DNA from: Anaerolineales bacterium
GTDB taxonomy: Bacteria; Chloroflexota; Anaerolineae; Anaerolineales; Villigracilaceae
DNA length: 39,012 nucleotides
NCBI GenBank assembly: GCA_023382575.1
Contig: JAHDWC010000013.1
Coordinates: 1-39,012, forward strand
Direction of reading: 5' to 3'
In this document: piece after piece, positions 9,652 to 19,288 of the stretch
How the letters are laid out: each line of letters starts with the position of its first letter
How positions within the stretch are numbered: the first letter of the stretch is position 1
Notes under the pieces: model-generated
What the model saw: only the letters and a program-made list of their open reading frames with translations
The model's database searches: none
Told to the model about the DNA's origin: nothing
Program-made: the position numbers and the translations under genes

Positions 9652-12609
9652 TTACTTCTGCTCGGAACTCCCGGACATGAATTGAATGGCGATATCTGTT
9701 CCTGGCAGTGTATCTCCAAGTTCCTGAACAGTCGCTTTGAGGATGTTATCAAGGTTGACGAGGCGTCCGATTTTTTCGGAGATCTGACCGATGGTGCGTT
9801 CCTTCGAGGCACGCTTCTGCGCTTCCTGCAAGAGGCGCGCATTTTCGATTGCTAATGCCATGCGTTCGGCGGTGGCTTGCGCCAGTGCGATCTCGTCCTC
9901 ATCCCATTCGCGATTGGTATCGGGGGCGCTCAGTTTGAGCGTTCCGATCTGTGTCCCACGCAGGATGAGCGGGATGGCGATTCCCTGTGGCGGTTTTTGG
10001 GCGTCTGTTCCCAAGCGGACAGCTTCCACGCCGTCAAAGTGATAGCCGTGAACGTCCTGCTTCGAAAGGAACTGTGCCCATTGCTGTTCGCTTAACTGCG
10101 CAGCGGCAAGTTCCGCCTGCTCAAGGGTTTCGCGGCTTTGTTGATATGAACGCGCATTTTGAATCGCGATGCTCACCTGATTTGCCAATGTGGTCAGGAT
10201 GTTGATATCTTCTTGTGAGAAGGCATCCGTCTCCATACTTTGAACGTCCAGCGCGCCAATGACCTCAGAGCCAGCGATCAGTGGCAGTGCGATCTCGGAG
10301 TGCGTATCTGGCAGGTCGGGATTATTGAAGAAAACAGAGTCATTCCCAACGTCTAGTGCGACGCGCGGCTGCCCTGACCGGGTGACATAGCCTACCAGTC
10401 CGACCTCGCCCACGCGCAGACGGTGATTCCGCTCGAGCATTCTTCGTCCACCTTCACTGTTTGCCGCTGCCAATACCGCATATTCCTTGTGGACATCCAA
10501 CAGGAAAATGCCGACATGATAAAAGCCTAATTGGCGTGAGATGGTATCCGTGATCTGTGGCAGGAGCCGCTCCAGCGTTTGTGTGGAACTGATGGTGTTC
10601 GAGATGCGGGAGATCGCTTCGAACTGCGCCGCACGATAAGCGTTGCTGGCGTTGATCTTTTCGAGTTCGGCGGTGCGTTCAGCGATCTTGTCTTCAAGCC
10701 CATGCATGGTTGCGTTCAACCTATCAGCCATGGTATTGAAGGCGCGTGCGAGCAAACCGGTCTCATCATCCGATTCGATCTTGACACGGGCGGCGAGATT
10801 TCCACTTGCAATCTCTTCTACGGTATTGGTCAGGCGTTTCATTGGGCGAGTGATGATCTGCCCAACGAGCAGACTGAGGACGAATGAGCCGACAAACAAT
10901 GCGATCAAAATCAGGCTCGAATTGGCGAAGAAGTTATTAACTTCCGCTTCCACCTCGGACCGTGAAGTGGTGATCTCTTGATTTAGTTCATTTGTGGGTG
11001 CGAGAACGACCAGTTTGTATTCCGTCGTGTTGAGGCTGGCGACACCGAGATAAGTCTCCACACTGTTGATGGGAAATGTCAGCAGATTGGTTCGGCTGGT
11101 GACGATACGCTGGGCAGTGAAAAGCATAATCTCCGAATCGGTGGAGAGAATGGATTGCTGCGGGCTTTGGTTGACTTCCACTACTTCGGGTTCAAGCCCG
11201 AACAATCGATACCCAGACTCCGACATGGCAAGGATGATGCCATTTTTATCCACAAGGAAAGCCAGGCTGGATGGGCTGATATTCACATTGGCGATTCGTT
11301 CTGCTACTGTGGCAAGTTTAATATCCGCGCCAATGACACCCTTGAACACCCCATCGCTTGAATAGACCGGGATGGATAAGGTCACAATCATGCCAAGCCC
11401 GGCTGGGTCTTGATAGGGTTTGGTCCAACGCGGCTCGCGCGCAGGATTTTGCTCCGGCGTGACGATGGTATAGAAAGGCTGAGTAGTCGGGTCGAAATCA
11501 GGCGGGACGTTCTGCGCCAAAGCGATATTGGGATAGTAGACCGTATATCCCATCGAACTGATGTAATAGATCGCGGTCACATCAGGATGTGACTGGAGAT
11601 AATTGGACGCCAGAAAATCGAGATAAATGCTGGTATTGATATCTGACAACATTTCCTCAGTCACCGCATATGTGCTCGGGATGTAGACCGAAGCGGGATC
11701 GGAACTGGAATTTCCATACTGTCCGCCCGGAAGTTGAGAGATGCGTTCCGCAGCATTCCAATAATTTCCGCCTGCAAGGTTTTCGTGTTGAGACTCCAAC
11801 TCGCCGCGATAGGATGCGATGGTAGTCAGGTCGTTGATGGCTTCCGAGAATACGGTATCTGCATTATCCGCTTCTGCTTGGATGGTGCTAAAGATCTCCG
11901 ATTCGATTTGGTCAGTGAAGCTTGTCTCAAAGCGTTCTGTGAGCGAATCCAGAATGGCATTGGCACTGTTCAAGCCGAAAAGGACCAACGTCGCCACAAT
12001 TGCGCCGCCAGATAGAAGAACCCCAAATGTGATCTTGACCTGGAAACTAAAATTCTTGAACTCACGGAACAGCATAACGTGGATCGGGATCGCAAGTCCG
12101 ATCAAAATAATCGGCATGACCACAACCAATTGCGGAACCAGGATACGATCTGTACCGAGATAAAAATCCAGAAAGATCACCACGATCCCGAAGAAAAGGG
12201 ATGTGGCAGCACCGATAAGGGAGTAATTCGATGTCATCGCTATCCCGGTCGTGGATAGGATGATGAGAATAGCTGCCCCGGCGATGATCGGTCCCAAGCC
12301 CTGTACCAGCGACAGAACCGTCAGCACGTCGACCATGAAGACAGTGATAACGATCATCATGGCAAGGTTGACGCGTCCCTGTTTGATCAATGAAAGCGGC
12401 AGGGAAAATAAAATTATGGTTGCAAACCACAACACTGCAGGGATATAAAGAAGCGGCTGGTTGCTTGTATATCCAAAATATGCAAAGAAGGTCGTTGCCA
12501 GAGAAGCAGCCAACATCAAAGCAATGACGATAAAACGTCCATTGCGGCGATAGCGTTCTGTAACCTCGAGCGGATTTCGAATGGGGGAGGATGACGTTTG
12601 CATGGTCAA
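9652..12609 (-). CDS. Multi-TM dCache-HAMP-GAF membrane sensor without output domain
   Basis: A 985-residue protein with the same order as the 945-residue paralogue. Six TM segments lie between 25 and 178 and a seventh at 191-212. A dCache-like region covers 220-560, with PPDFDPTTQPFY and KPYQDPAGLGMIVTLSIPVY matching the Cache domain of the 824-residue protein. TM8 is at 564-585, HAMP at 586-640 (DETGLLARAFNTM), and the full GAF at 660-825 (FYHVGIF, ANSEGGRRML, NNPDLPDTHSE, GALDVQS). The Trp spacer (EQQW), a half-GAF near 880-935 (ILRGTQIGTLKL, AIENARLL) and the GAF-start tail follow. No catalytic output is seen. Gaps to neighbours are 8 nt upstream and 17 nt downstream. The ectodomain is closer to that of the 824-residue protein than to the 945-residue one, so ligand classes may differ between paralogues. 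Extracytoplasmic sensing is inferred from topology. Confidence 0.9.
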   Translation of the reverse strand: MTMQTSSSPIRNPLEVTERYRRNGRFIVIALMLAASLATTFFAYFGYTSNQPLLYIPAVLWFATIILFSLPLSLIKQGRVNLAMMIVITVFMVDVLTVLSLVQGLGPIIAGAAILIILSTTGIAMTSNYSLIGAATSLFFGIVVIFLDFYLGTDRILVPQLVVVMPIILIGLAIPIHVMLFREFKNFSFQVKITFGVLLSGGAIVATLVLFGLNSANAILDSLTERFETSFTDQIESEIFSTIQAEADNADTVFSEAINDLTTIASYRGELESQHENLAGGNYWNAAERISQLPGGQYGNSSSDPASVYIPSTYAVTEEMLSDINTSIYLDFLASNYLQSHPDVTAIYYISSMGYTVYYPNIALAQNVPPDFDPTTQPFYTIVTPEQNPAREPRWTKPYQDPAGLGMIVTLSIPVYSSDGVFKGVIGADIKLATVAERIANVNISPSSLAFLVDKNGIILAMSESGYRLFGLEPEVVEVNQSPQQSILSTDSEIMLFTAQRIVTSRTNLLTFPINSVETYLGVASLNTTEYKLVVLAPTNELNQEITTSRSEVEAEVNNFFANSSLILIALFVGSFVLSLLVGQIITRPMKRLTNTVEEIASGNLAARVKIESDDETGLLARAFNTMADRLNATMHGLEDKIAERTAELEKINASNAYRAAQFEAISRISNTISSTQTLERLLPQITDTISRQLGFYHVGIFLLDVHKEYAVLAAANSEGGRRMLERNHRLRVGEVGLVGYVTRSGQPRVALDVGNDSVFFNNPDLPDTHSEIALPLIAGSEVIGALDVQSMETDAFSQEDINILTTLANQVSIAIQNARSYQQSRETLEQAELAAAQLSEQQWAQFLSKQDVHGYHFDGVEAVRLGTDAQKPPQGIAIPLILRGTQIGTLKLSAPDTNREWDEDEIALAQATAERMALAIENARLLQEAQKRASKERTIGQISEKIGRLVNLDNILKATVQELGDTLPGTDIAIQFMSGSSEQK

Positions 12610-12617
12610 TTCAACGG

Positions 12618-14312
12618 CTACTTGCCGCCGCCTCCAATTTCGACTGTGACCTGTGCGCCGTGAATTTGGGCACCCAGCTCGCGGACAGCGGTTCTGAGAA
12701 TGGCTTCAATATCCGTTCCTGCGCCAATGCGCTGTGAGATCTCACCGATGACATGTTCTTTCGTTGCGCGTCTCTGGCTCTCTTCGAGCAGACGGGCATT
12801 ATCCAATGCCAAAGCAGCCCGGTCTGAAACTGCCTGCACCAGTGAGACCTCATCCTCGGTCCAGGTGCGGCTGAGTTGCGCCGCTTCAATATGAATCACG
12901 CCGATGACCTGATCTCGGAGTTTGACTGGAACTGCAAGAGTCGGCGCACCACCCCCTGAAGGCTGACTTTGCACCACAGTCTCGCCATATGTGAGCGCGC
13001 GCTTCAAAACCGAGTTGGACTCGGGTAATCCGCTGGAGGCGGAAATACTTCCATCTGGCTGGAAGGAGTAGCCGCCATGACGTCCCTTTTGTATGAGACG
13101 CAGGTTTCTGGATTCCGCGAAGCGATTTTCTTCGAGGAATTTCATGTTCTGGATCAAGATGGCAATCTGGTTTGCCAATGCGCTTAATGTATCGATGTCG
13201 TCATTGCTGAACGCGGAGGGATTCAAACTTTGCACGTCGAGCACGCCGACAACGCTGCTGCCATATTTCAACGGAAGCGAAATCTCTGAGCGGGTTTCGG
13301 GAAGGTCGGGGTTGTTGAAGAACACCACATCGGCGCTTGTATCGAGCGCAATGCGCGGACGACCCGTCAGCGCAACATAGCCCACAATGCCTGTGCCACC
13401 CACTTTCAGTTGATGACGACGCGCAAGCATTTGCTGTCCGCCTTTGCTGTTTGTGGCGCGCAGCACGGCGAACTCACGCCGATCATCCATTAAAAAGATA
13501 CCGACATGATAAAAATCGAGTTTGCTGCTGATAAGCTTTGCGGCGCGGGTCAGCAGGTCTTCCGATTTTTCGTCGATATTTGCCATCATCTCCTGAGAGA
13601 TTTCGGAGACTGCCAGCAATCGTGCCGCCTTGATCTTCAACTGTTCATTGGCTTTGTTCAGGTCTTTCGTGCGCGCTTCCACCTGACCTTCGAGCGTACG
13701 GTTGACCTCTTCAAGCCGCTGATTGGTAATGATCTGCTCGTTGCGGTTTTTGACCGCAATATTTAACAGAGTGCGCTGCCTTTGGAAAACCGCCAACATT
13801 GCGCTCATGATGGTGATAAAGAAAAAGGTATTTAACGCGATGTATTCGCCCGTCGTGCCGAAGCGATTCGGGAGGATGTTATTTACTTCTGCCAGCCCGG
13901 TCCCGATAAAAAGCAGGGTCATGAAAACCCCAAGGGAAATCGCGGGCATGCTATTACGCCTGCCATATACATTCGCCAGCAGGAAGAGACCCAGATTGCC
14001 CATCCACAACAGGTCGTGGACGCCATCCCCTTCGAGGATGGTAACCAGACAAAGTCCCACCGATGTGACCCACGGGAAAAGGATGAGGTAATTGAAGCGT
14101 CCGCGAATGACTTGAAGCAGACTGAAAACGGCCGTCGCATTCGTAATGACCGAGGCAATGATAACAATGGGGTTGCGATACGCCAGCAAAGCAAGCGCTG
14201 TGGAGATAAAACCAAGCCCAAGCGTGATGATCGCCTCGGCGCGTTGCCCCGTCTCTTCGCCTGGTCGGTCTTTGAATAAATACTCGCGTAGATTAAATTC
14301 GTTGTTCTGCAT
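12618..14312 (-). CDS. Multi-TM GAF membrane protein without output domain
   Basis: A 564-residue member of the short class. Several hydrophobic segments (about six) occupy residues 28-178. A coiled coil (EEVNRTLEGQVEARTKDL) precedes a full GAF at roughly 230-395 with FYHVGIF, VVFFNNPDLPETRSE and GVLDVQS. The ANSEGG motif is ATNSKGGQQML here. The spacer lacks the clear Trp seen in most paralogues and reads KGRHGGYSFQPDGS. A half-GAF at about 455-510 (KLRDQVIGVIHI, ALDNARLLEESQ) and the GAF-start tail end the protein. No output domain is present. It follows the 573-residue paralogue by 29 nt, the largest gap between two of the sensor genes, and precedes the 985-residue gene by 8 nt. Function beyond membrane-associated signal reception is not visible. 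Confidence 0.88.
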   Translation of the reverse strand: MQNNEFNLREYLFKDRPGEETGQRAEAIITLGLGFISTALALLAYRNPIVIIASVITNATAVFSLLQVIRGRFNYLILFPWVTSVGLCLVTILEGDGVHDLLWMGNLGLFLLANVYGRRNSMPAISLGVFMTLLFIGTGLAEVNNILPNRFGTTGEYIALNTFFFITIMSAMLAVFQRQRTLLNIAVKNRNEQIITNQRLEEVNRTLEGQVEARTKDLNKANEQLKIKAARLLAVSEISQEMMANIDEKSEDLLTRAAKLISSKLDFYHVGIFLMDDRREFAVLRATNSKGGQQMLARRHQLKVGGTGIVGYVALTGRPRIALDTSADVVFFNNPDLPETRSEISLPLKYGSSVVGVLDVQSLNPSAFSNDDIDTLSALANQIAILIQNMKFLEENRFAESRNLRLIQKGRHGGYSFQPDGSISASSGLPESNSVLKRALTYGETVVQSQPSGGGAPTLAVPVKLRDQVIGVIHIEAAQLSRTWTEDEVSLVQAVSDRAALALDNARLLEESQRRATKEHVIGEISQRIGAGTDIEAILRTAVRELGAQIHGAQVTVEIGGGGK

Positions 14313-14341
14313 GGAATCTTTTCACTGCCTGGCTGCTGGCG

Positions 14342-16063
14342 CTAGGCGCCTCCTTCCAGACTATCAAACCGCTTCCGTCCATCGGCATGATCCAACATCT
14401 GGAAGGTGATGGAGGCATTGCCGATGGCTTCGCCAAGCTCCTGCACCGTTTCACGCAAGATGGCTTCCATTTGAGTTGTGGCACTCAGCCGTGCAGAAAT
14501 ATCCGAAACCAAAGACTCTCTTGCTGCACGCTGTTGAGACTCGCGGTACAGACGTGCACTTTCCAACGCACCGCTCAATTGATCGGAGAGGGTGATGGCG
14601 AGGTTCGTCTCATCCTGTGTCCACGTCTCGGAGATTTCAGGTTTCTTCAAACGCATCGCGCCGATGACCTGTCCGCGGATTTTGATAGGGACGCTGATCG
14701 TCAAGCCATCGCCGCTCAGGATAAGGTCGCCTGAATCGATGGCTTTGGCGAGGCTGGGTTCAAGGGTCTCGCCTTCGAGGCGGATGGTGGCGGGCGGTGT
14801 GGCGAGGAATCCAACACGCGGCTGGCTGCGCAGGATTTTGCTCCACGCTTCACGGGTCAATTCGCCATAGGCTACACGAGCCGCTTCCAATGCTTTTTCA
14901 GTTTCACTGAACAGATTCGTATTTTGAATCGCCACGGCAAGCTGTTCAGCAAGGATTTGGAGAGTAGCAACATCGTCTTCGGTGAATGCCTGCGGCTCTG
15001 TACTTTGCACATCCAATACGCCAAGAATCTGACCCGTGGCTACCAGCGGAAGCGCCATTTCAGAGCGCGTCTCTGGAAGGTCAGGATTGTTAAAGTAAAC
15101 CGCATCATCTCCAACGTCGAGAGCGATGCGCGCCTGTAAATGCTCGGCAACATAACCGACAATACCCGTCTCGCCAACTTTGAGTTGATGTCTTTTTTCC
15201 AACATGCGGCGGCCGCCTTCGCTGTTGGCGGCTGCGAGGATGGCATATTCCTTGTGATGATCGAGCAGGAAGATGCCGACATGATAATAACCAAAGTTAT
15301 CGTGGATCAGGTAAGTTGCCTGTTGCAGAAGTTCGTCGAGGGTGCGGAAGGATGTGATGGATTTTCCGACATCGGCCACGGCTTGTAGCTGGGCTGTGCG
15401 TTTATCGAGCGACTTGGTGCGCTCCTCCACGCGTGCTTCCAAATTGGCGCGTTCACTGCGTAGTTCTTCCAGCAGAGATTGGGAGCGTTCCTCGGTGCGT
15501 GTGAACTCGGTTTGTGTGAGCCGAATTCCGTTGACAATCAAAATGGCGAGCAGTAAGACGGCCGTGCCAGCGGAAAGCCAATCTTCCAGTGGCAGCGGCG
15601 CGATGTTTTCGTTGGTGATTGACATCGTTCCACTCAGCATCAGCCAGCCAACAGTGGCATATGTCAACACGGCAATGCCCGTCATGACTGCGCCGGAACG
15701 CCAGGAGAAGAACAGCGAAGCCATGGTGATGGCTCCCAGCATGAAGACACGTGCATCTCCGGCGATGCCGGTTTCCGTCAAGCCGGCGACTGCTAAACCA
15801 TATAACAAACCGATCAAGGTGAAGGCTCTGATCTGATAACTGACAGGCAATACTGTGACAAGCAAAACCAACAAATAGATGGCAATATAGGCAATGGCAT
15901 ATAACGGGGAGGTGGTGAGAACGGCTGGAATTAATGCGCCAATACCGAACACACACGCGATGATCAACGTGGTGCGCAGAAAACTTTCACGCCACGAGAG
16001 ATTGGTTGCTTTGCCCTTTGTATCCACGGGTTGACTCATTGATCCGTTACCTGCACTTCTCAT
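14342..16063 (-). CDS. Multi-TM GAF membrane protein without output domain
   Basis: A 573-residue member of the short class. Hydrophobic segments lie between about 30 and 185, then a coiled coil (ANLEARVEERTKSLDKRTAQL), a full GAF at roughly 235-395 (YYHVGIF, ANSEGGRRML, NNPDLPETRSE, GVLDVQS), the Trp spacer (TREAW), a half-GAF (KIRGQVIGAMRL, ALESARLY) and the GAF-start tail. The listed start overlaps the stop of the upstream 550-residue gene by 4 nt (ATGA), which favours it. A second ATG eight codons later (16039) is possible, as neither has a strong Shine-Dalgarno sequence. There is no enzymatic output. Within the short class its GAF core is among the closest to the cluster consensus. Confidence 0.88.
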   Translation of the reverse strand: MRSAGNGSMSQPVDTKGKATNLSWRESFLRTTLIIACVFGIGALIPAVLTTSPLYAIAYIAIYLLVLLVTVLPVSYQIRAFTLIGLLYGLAVAGLTETGIAGDARVFMLGAITMASLFFSWRSGAVMTGIAVLTYATVGWLMLSGTMSITNENIAPLPLEDWLSAGTAVLLLAILIVNGIRLTQTEFTRTEERSQSLLEELRSERANLEARVEERTKSLDKRTAQLQAVADVGKSITSFRTLDELLQQATYLIHDNFGYYHVGIFLLDHHKEYAILAAANSEGGRRMLEKRHQLKVGETGIVGYVAEHLQARIALDVGDDAVYFNNPDLPETRSEMALPLVATGQILGVLDVQSTEPQAFTEDDVATLQILAEQLAVAIQNTNLFSETEKALEAARVAYGELTREAWSKILRSQPRVGFLATPPATIRLEGETLEPSLAKAIDSGDLILSGDGLTISVPIKIRGQVIGAMRLKKPEISETWTQDETNLAITLSDQLSGALESARLYRESQQRAARESLVSDISARLSATTQMEAILRETVQELGEAIGNASITFQMLDHADGRKRFDSLEGGA

Positions 16064-17712
16064 CTTTTGCCTAACGACGAAGTATTGCGCTTGAACGAAA
16101 TATCCGACTGCGGTGGCCCGACCACGATCTCCGCTTCTTTCAGATCGAAGACGCGACGTAGCTCCGTTGAAGCAGTACGGATAACTGCTTCAATATCAAG
16201 CGTCTCGCGGATCTGGGTCGAGATATTGGCGATCATTTGATCTTGCAAAGCGTTTCGTTGGGCTTCTTCCACGAGGCGGCTATTTTCCAGCGCCAACGCC
16301 ACCTGATCGGCAATCTTTTCGACCAGCACTTGTTCCCGTTCTGACCAATGGCTGGCATTGCCTTTTCGCTTCAGCTTGATAGTGCCGATCTTCTGTCCTT
16401 GCAGCATGAGGGGGACGAGCAGATCACCTGCTTCCACGCGTTTATCCGGCGAGAAGACAGGTCTCACGCCGGCAGGAGTATATTGATAAGCCGGTTTCTG
16501 CTTGCTGGTGAGTTTCGTCCAGGTGCGTTTGGTCTGGATAGCAGTATTAATTTCCAGTTGACCGATCAAACTCTTCGTCTCAGTGGTGAGGCGGATATTT
16601 TCAAACGAAATGGCGGTCAGGTCTGCGAGTGTCTGCATGATTTCGGCGTCGTGCGCGCCGATAGCTTGCGACTGATCGGAATGAATGTCTAATAACCCGA
16701 TCACATCATTGCGGATTGCCAGAGGCAGAATCATCCGCGAGCGGGTGAGTGGGAAATTTGCATCGCGGAAAAAGGATTTTGGTTCCGCATCAGACATAAC
16801 GGTGGGCTGGTTCGCAGCCACGACAGAGGACAACGGGTCGGTTTTATCGGGCGAGAGACGGAAAGCCCTGCCAAGCAACTCCGCACCTGTCGCAGAGGAC
16901 GAAGCCTGAGCAAAGGCATTTCTCTTCTGCTCATCAAGGATGAACACGCCAACATGGTAATAACCGAATTTTTCTGAGATGAGCCTTGCGATGGTATCCA
17001 ATAACTCGATCACGTTTTCGGCGTTTGCCACCGAGCGAATGGCATTGGAAGACATGCGGACTTGTTCCATGCGCGTTTCGAGTTCAACCTGATGTTTTCT
17101 GGCCGCATTTTCAAGTTGCTTCTTTTCAGAAACAGACTCGTCCACCGTGCTCTGCATGGACTCGATTGTGTGCAAAAGTGTCTTCTTGAATTGACTGGCG
17201 GCGGTGAGCAAAATAGCACCGACCACAACAAAATCAATGATGTAAACAGCCCAATCGGACAGCGCAATCGCAGGGACATTGGCTGTGGTTTGGACGATGT
17301 CAAATTCGTGCAACAGGGCAATGGCAATGATCGTCAACGTGCTGACGACAAGGAAAAGAATATCTCTGTGCCGATCCAAAAAAATGGTGGATAGAATGAC
17401 TACTGTCAGCAGGAACAAACTTCCATCTGCCCAGGGTCCCCAACTGAGCAAGGCATTGGCGCCAATGATAAAGATCGTTAAAAGCAATGTGTTTACACGT
17501 GCAGCATATTTGACCTTTAGCAAGGTCGCTGCCAACAAGGCTAAATAGGTACCGATGAATATGATGCGGGCAAAAATCGTCGAGGTGGGGAAAGAGACGA
17601 CGATGGCAAATATCCCTACCAGTGAGACGAGCCGCAAAATGATGAAGATGAAGCGCTCGCGCCAGCCATTCAGGTCGAAAGCGGGCATTGTAGAACCGAG
17701 GTTATTGGACAT
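16060..17712 (-). CDS. Six-TM GAF membrane protein, divergent GAF core
   Basis: A 550-residue protein. TM segments are at about 21-41, 46-66, 72-90, 97-112, 117-135 and 153-172. A coiled coil to about 225 precedes a GAF at roughly 225-385. This GAF keeps FGYYHVGVF and GLLDIHS but has lost the NNPDLPETRSE motif, which reads DANFPLTRSRMILP; the ANSEGG segment reads ASSSATGAELL. A Trp spacer (KRTW), half-GAF (MLQGQKIGTIKL, ALENSRLVEEAQ) and GAF-start tail follow. It overlaps its upstream neighbour by 11 nt and its downstream neighbour by 4 nt, which suggests translational coupling. The divergence at the presumed ligand pocket suggests a different ligand or a purely structural GAF; this is an inference. 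Confidence 0.87.
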   Translation of the reverse strand: MSNNLGSTMPAFDLNGWRERFIFIILRLVSLVGIFAIVVSFPTSTIFARIIFIGTYLALLAATLLKVKYAARVNTLLLTIFIIGANALLSWGPWADGSLFLLTVVILSTIFLDRHRDILFLVVSTLTIIAIALLHEFDIVQTTANVPAIALSDWAVYIIDFVVVGAILLTAASQFKKTLLHTIESMQSTVDESVSEKKQLENAARKHQVELETRMEQVRMSSNAIRSVANAENVIELLDTIARLISEKFGYYHVGVFILDEQKRNAFAQASSSATGAELLGRAFRLSPDKTDPLSSVVAANQPTVMSDAEPKSFFRDANFPLTRSRMILPLAIRNDVIGLLDIHSDQSQAIGAHDAEIMQTLADLTAISFENIRLTTETKSLIGQLEINTAIQTKRTWTKLTSKQKPAYQYTPAGVRPVFSPDKRVEAGDLLVPLMLQGQKIGTIKLKRKGNASHWSEREQVLVEKIADQVALALENSRLVEEAQRNALQDQMIANISTQIRETLDIEAVIRTASTELRRVFDLKEAEIVVGPPQSDISFKRNTSSLGKR

Positions 17713-19288
17713 TGTCGTCCTCCATCGATACCTCGATCTCCACTTCAGTCGCTTCGAGAGAACGTCCCAATTCGCGGACGGTGGTTTGCAGAATGCTGTC
17801 CATATTCGATGATGCCCAAACCTTGGCGATGATCTCGTTGGTCAGGCGTTCCTGCATGGCAGTGGATTGACTTTCTTCGACAAGACGTGCATTTTCAAGC
17901 GCAAGTGTTGCTTGTGCGGCAATCGCTTCAACCAGATTCCTTTGCTCGGGAGTCCATTCATATGAATTTGCCATTTGGATTTGACCGATGATCTGGTCTC
18001 TTAGCACGAGAGGAATCTCGATATTGTTGCTGTAGGATGTTTCGCTATCACCAGTTTCATAATCGAGATCGACTTCATCGGTAAGCGATTGCCATGCGCC
18101 TTTGAGGTACTGTCGCTGTGCGGAGCGCATCTCAAGCAGACTTTGACGCGCCTCTTGAAACAAACGGGTGTTTTCCATCACGACAACGATTCCATTGGCC
18201 ATGTTTTGGTACACATCCACCATCTGTGGTTGGAAGGCATTTTCCTTTGATGAATGCATATCCAGTATGCCAACGAAAGTCTCACCGATGAAAAGTGGCA
18301 GGACCAATTGTGAGCGCGTATACGGCAGAAGGGGAGTATCCATTCGGATCTGATGACTGCCTTCTGCGATCTGACCTGTTTTGGTGCGGACCGCCAACGC
18401 GACAGTACTTTTTCCATCCACATCGATGCGATGTTTGTTTTCCTTCAAGACCTTACCGGCATCGCCGCTGGCATACCTTAATTCGGCCCATTTGCCGGTC
18501 GAGTCAAGGAAGTAAAAGGCAGTGTAATAACACTGGAAGTTGTCTTCGATGAGTTGCGAAGCGCGCGGGAACAATTCCTCCGGGTTGAGGATGGTTGTGA
18601 GCGCGCGCCCGATTTCATTGATCTTGGCGAGTTGGTCGGTACGTTCGCGTACTTTTTCTTCAAGGGTGTTACGTTCATCTTTGAGAGCCTGCACCGAGTT
18701 ATCGATCTGCTTTTGGGCATCGACAAATTCGCTTTCGAGGCGTTGAAATCCGAGGATGAATGCCGCGCCAAACATGGATAAGGCTGCGCTGGCGCTGATC
18801 CAATCTTCGACCTTGGCGGGTGATGCATCAGGGTTGATCAATCTCATCTGTCCGCTTTGAATCAGCCAGCCGAACAAGGCGAATGTCCCAAGGTTAATGG
18901 CGATGGTGACAATGGCCGCGCGTGGTGAGAGCATCATCGCAGCAAAGACGATCAATGCCAGAAAGAAGAAGAGACCATCGCCCAGAATTCCATGGGTGGC
19001 TAACTCTGACAAACCGATCACGTAGACGCCGGTCAGGAGGACGGTCATCCTCACCGTGTACGAGAACTTGATAACCGTGACAATGACCGTGATCAGATAG
19101 ATGGTGATGAAAATGGAACTGATGAACAGACTGTTCGTGGCACGGACGGCCGAAACCAATGCGACTGTTCCAAAGATCACGACACCGATCAATAACGGAT
19201 AAACCAAACCTTCCCGCCAGCTCTGATAGAACTGACGGGCGGCATCTTCCGGTTTCACTGCCTGGTTATTGGAAAAAAAGCGGTCCAT
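17702..19288 (-). CDS. Six-TM GAF membrane protein, most divergent paralogue
   Basis: A 528-residue protein. TM segments are at about 30-48, 53-73, 78-95, 104-120, 124-143 and 166-181. A coiled coil at 182-222 precedes a GAF at 222-378. The conserved FYHVGIF is replaced by CYYTAFYF, so the near-invariant His is gone, and the NNPDLPETRSE motif is reduced to PLLPYTRSQLVLP. A Trp spacer (KGAW), half-GAF at 422-470 (VLRDQIIGQIQM, ALENARLVEESQ) and GAF-start tail at 478-520 follow. Its ATG directly abuts the stop of the 1277-residue gene (TAAATG) and its end overlaps the 550-residue gene by 11 nt. No output domain. The half-GAF and tail are better conserved than the full GAF, which suggests that the C-terminal module is the shared working part. 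Confidence 0.87.
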   Translation of the reverse strand: MDRFFSNNQAVKPEDAARQFYQSWREGLVYPLLIGVVIFGTVALVSAVRATNSLFISSIFITIYLITVIVTVIKFSYTVRMTVLLTGVYVIGLSELATHGILGDGLFFFLALIVFAAMMLSPRAAIVTIAINLGTFALFGWLIQSGQMRLINPDASPAKVEDWISASAALSMFGAAFILGFQRLESEFVDAQKQIDNSVQALKDERNTLEEKVRERTDQLAKINEIGRALTTILNPEELFPRASQLIEDNFQCYYTAFYFLDSTGKWAELRYASGDAGKVLKENKHRIDVDGKSTVALAVRTKTGQIAEGSHQIRMDTPLLPYTRSQLVLPLFIGETFVGILDMHSSKENAFQPQMVDVYQNMANGIVVVMENTRLFQEARQSLLEMRSAQRQYLKGAWQSLTDEVDLDYETGDSETSYSNNIEIPLVLRDQIIGQIQMANSYEWTPEQRNLVEAIAAQATLALENARLVEESQSTAMQERLTNEIIAKVWASSNMDSILQTTVRELGRSLEATEVEIEVSMEDDNVQ

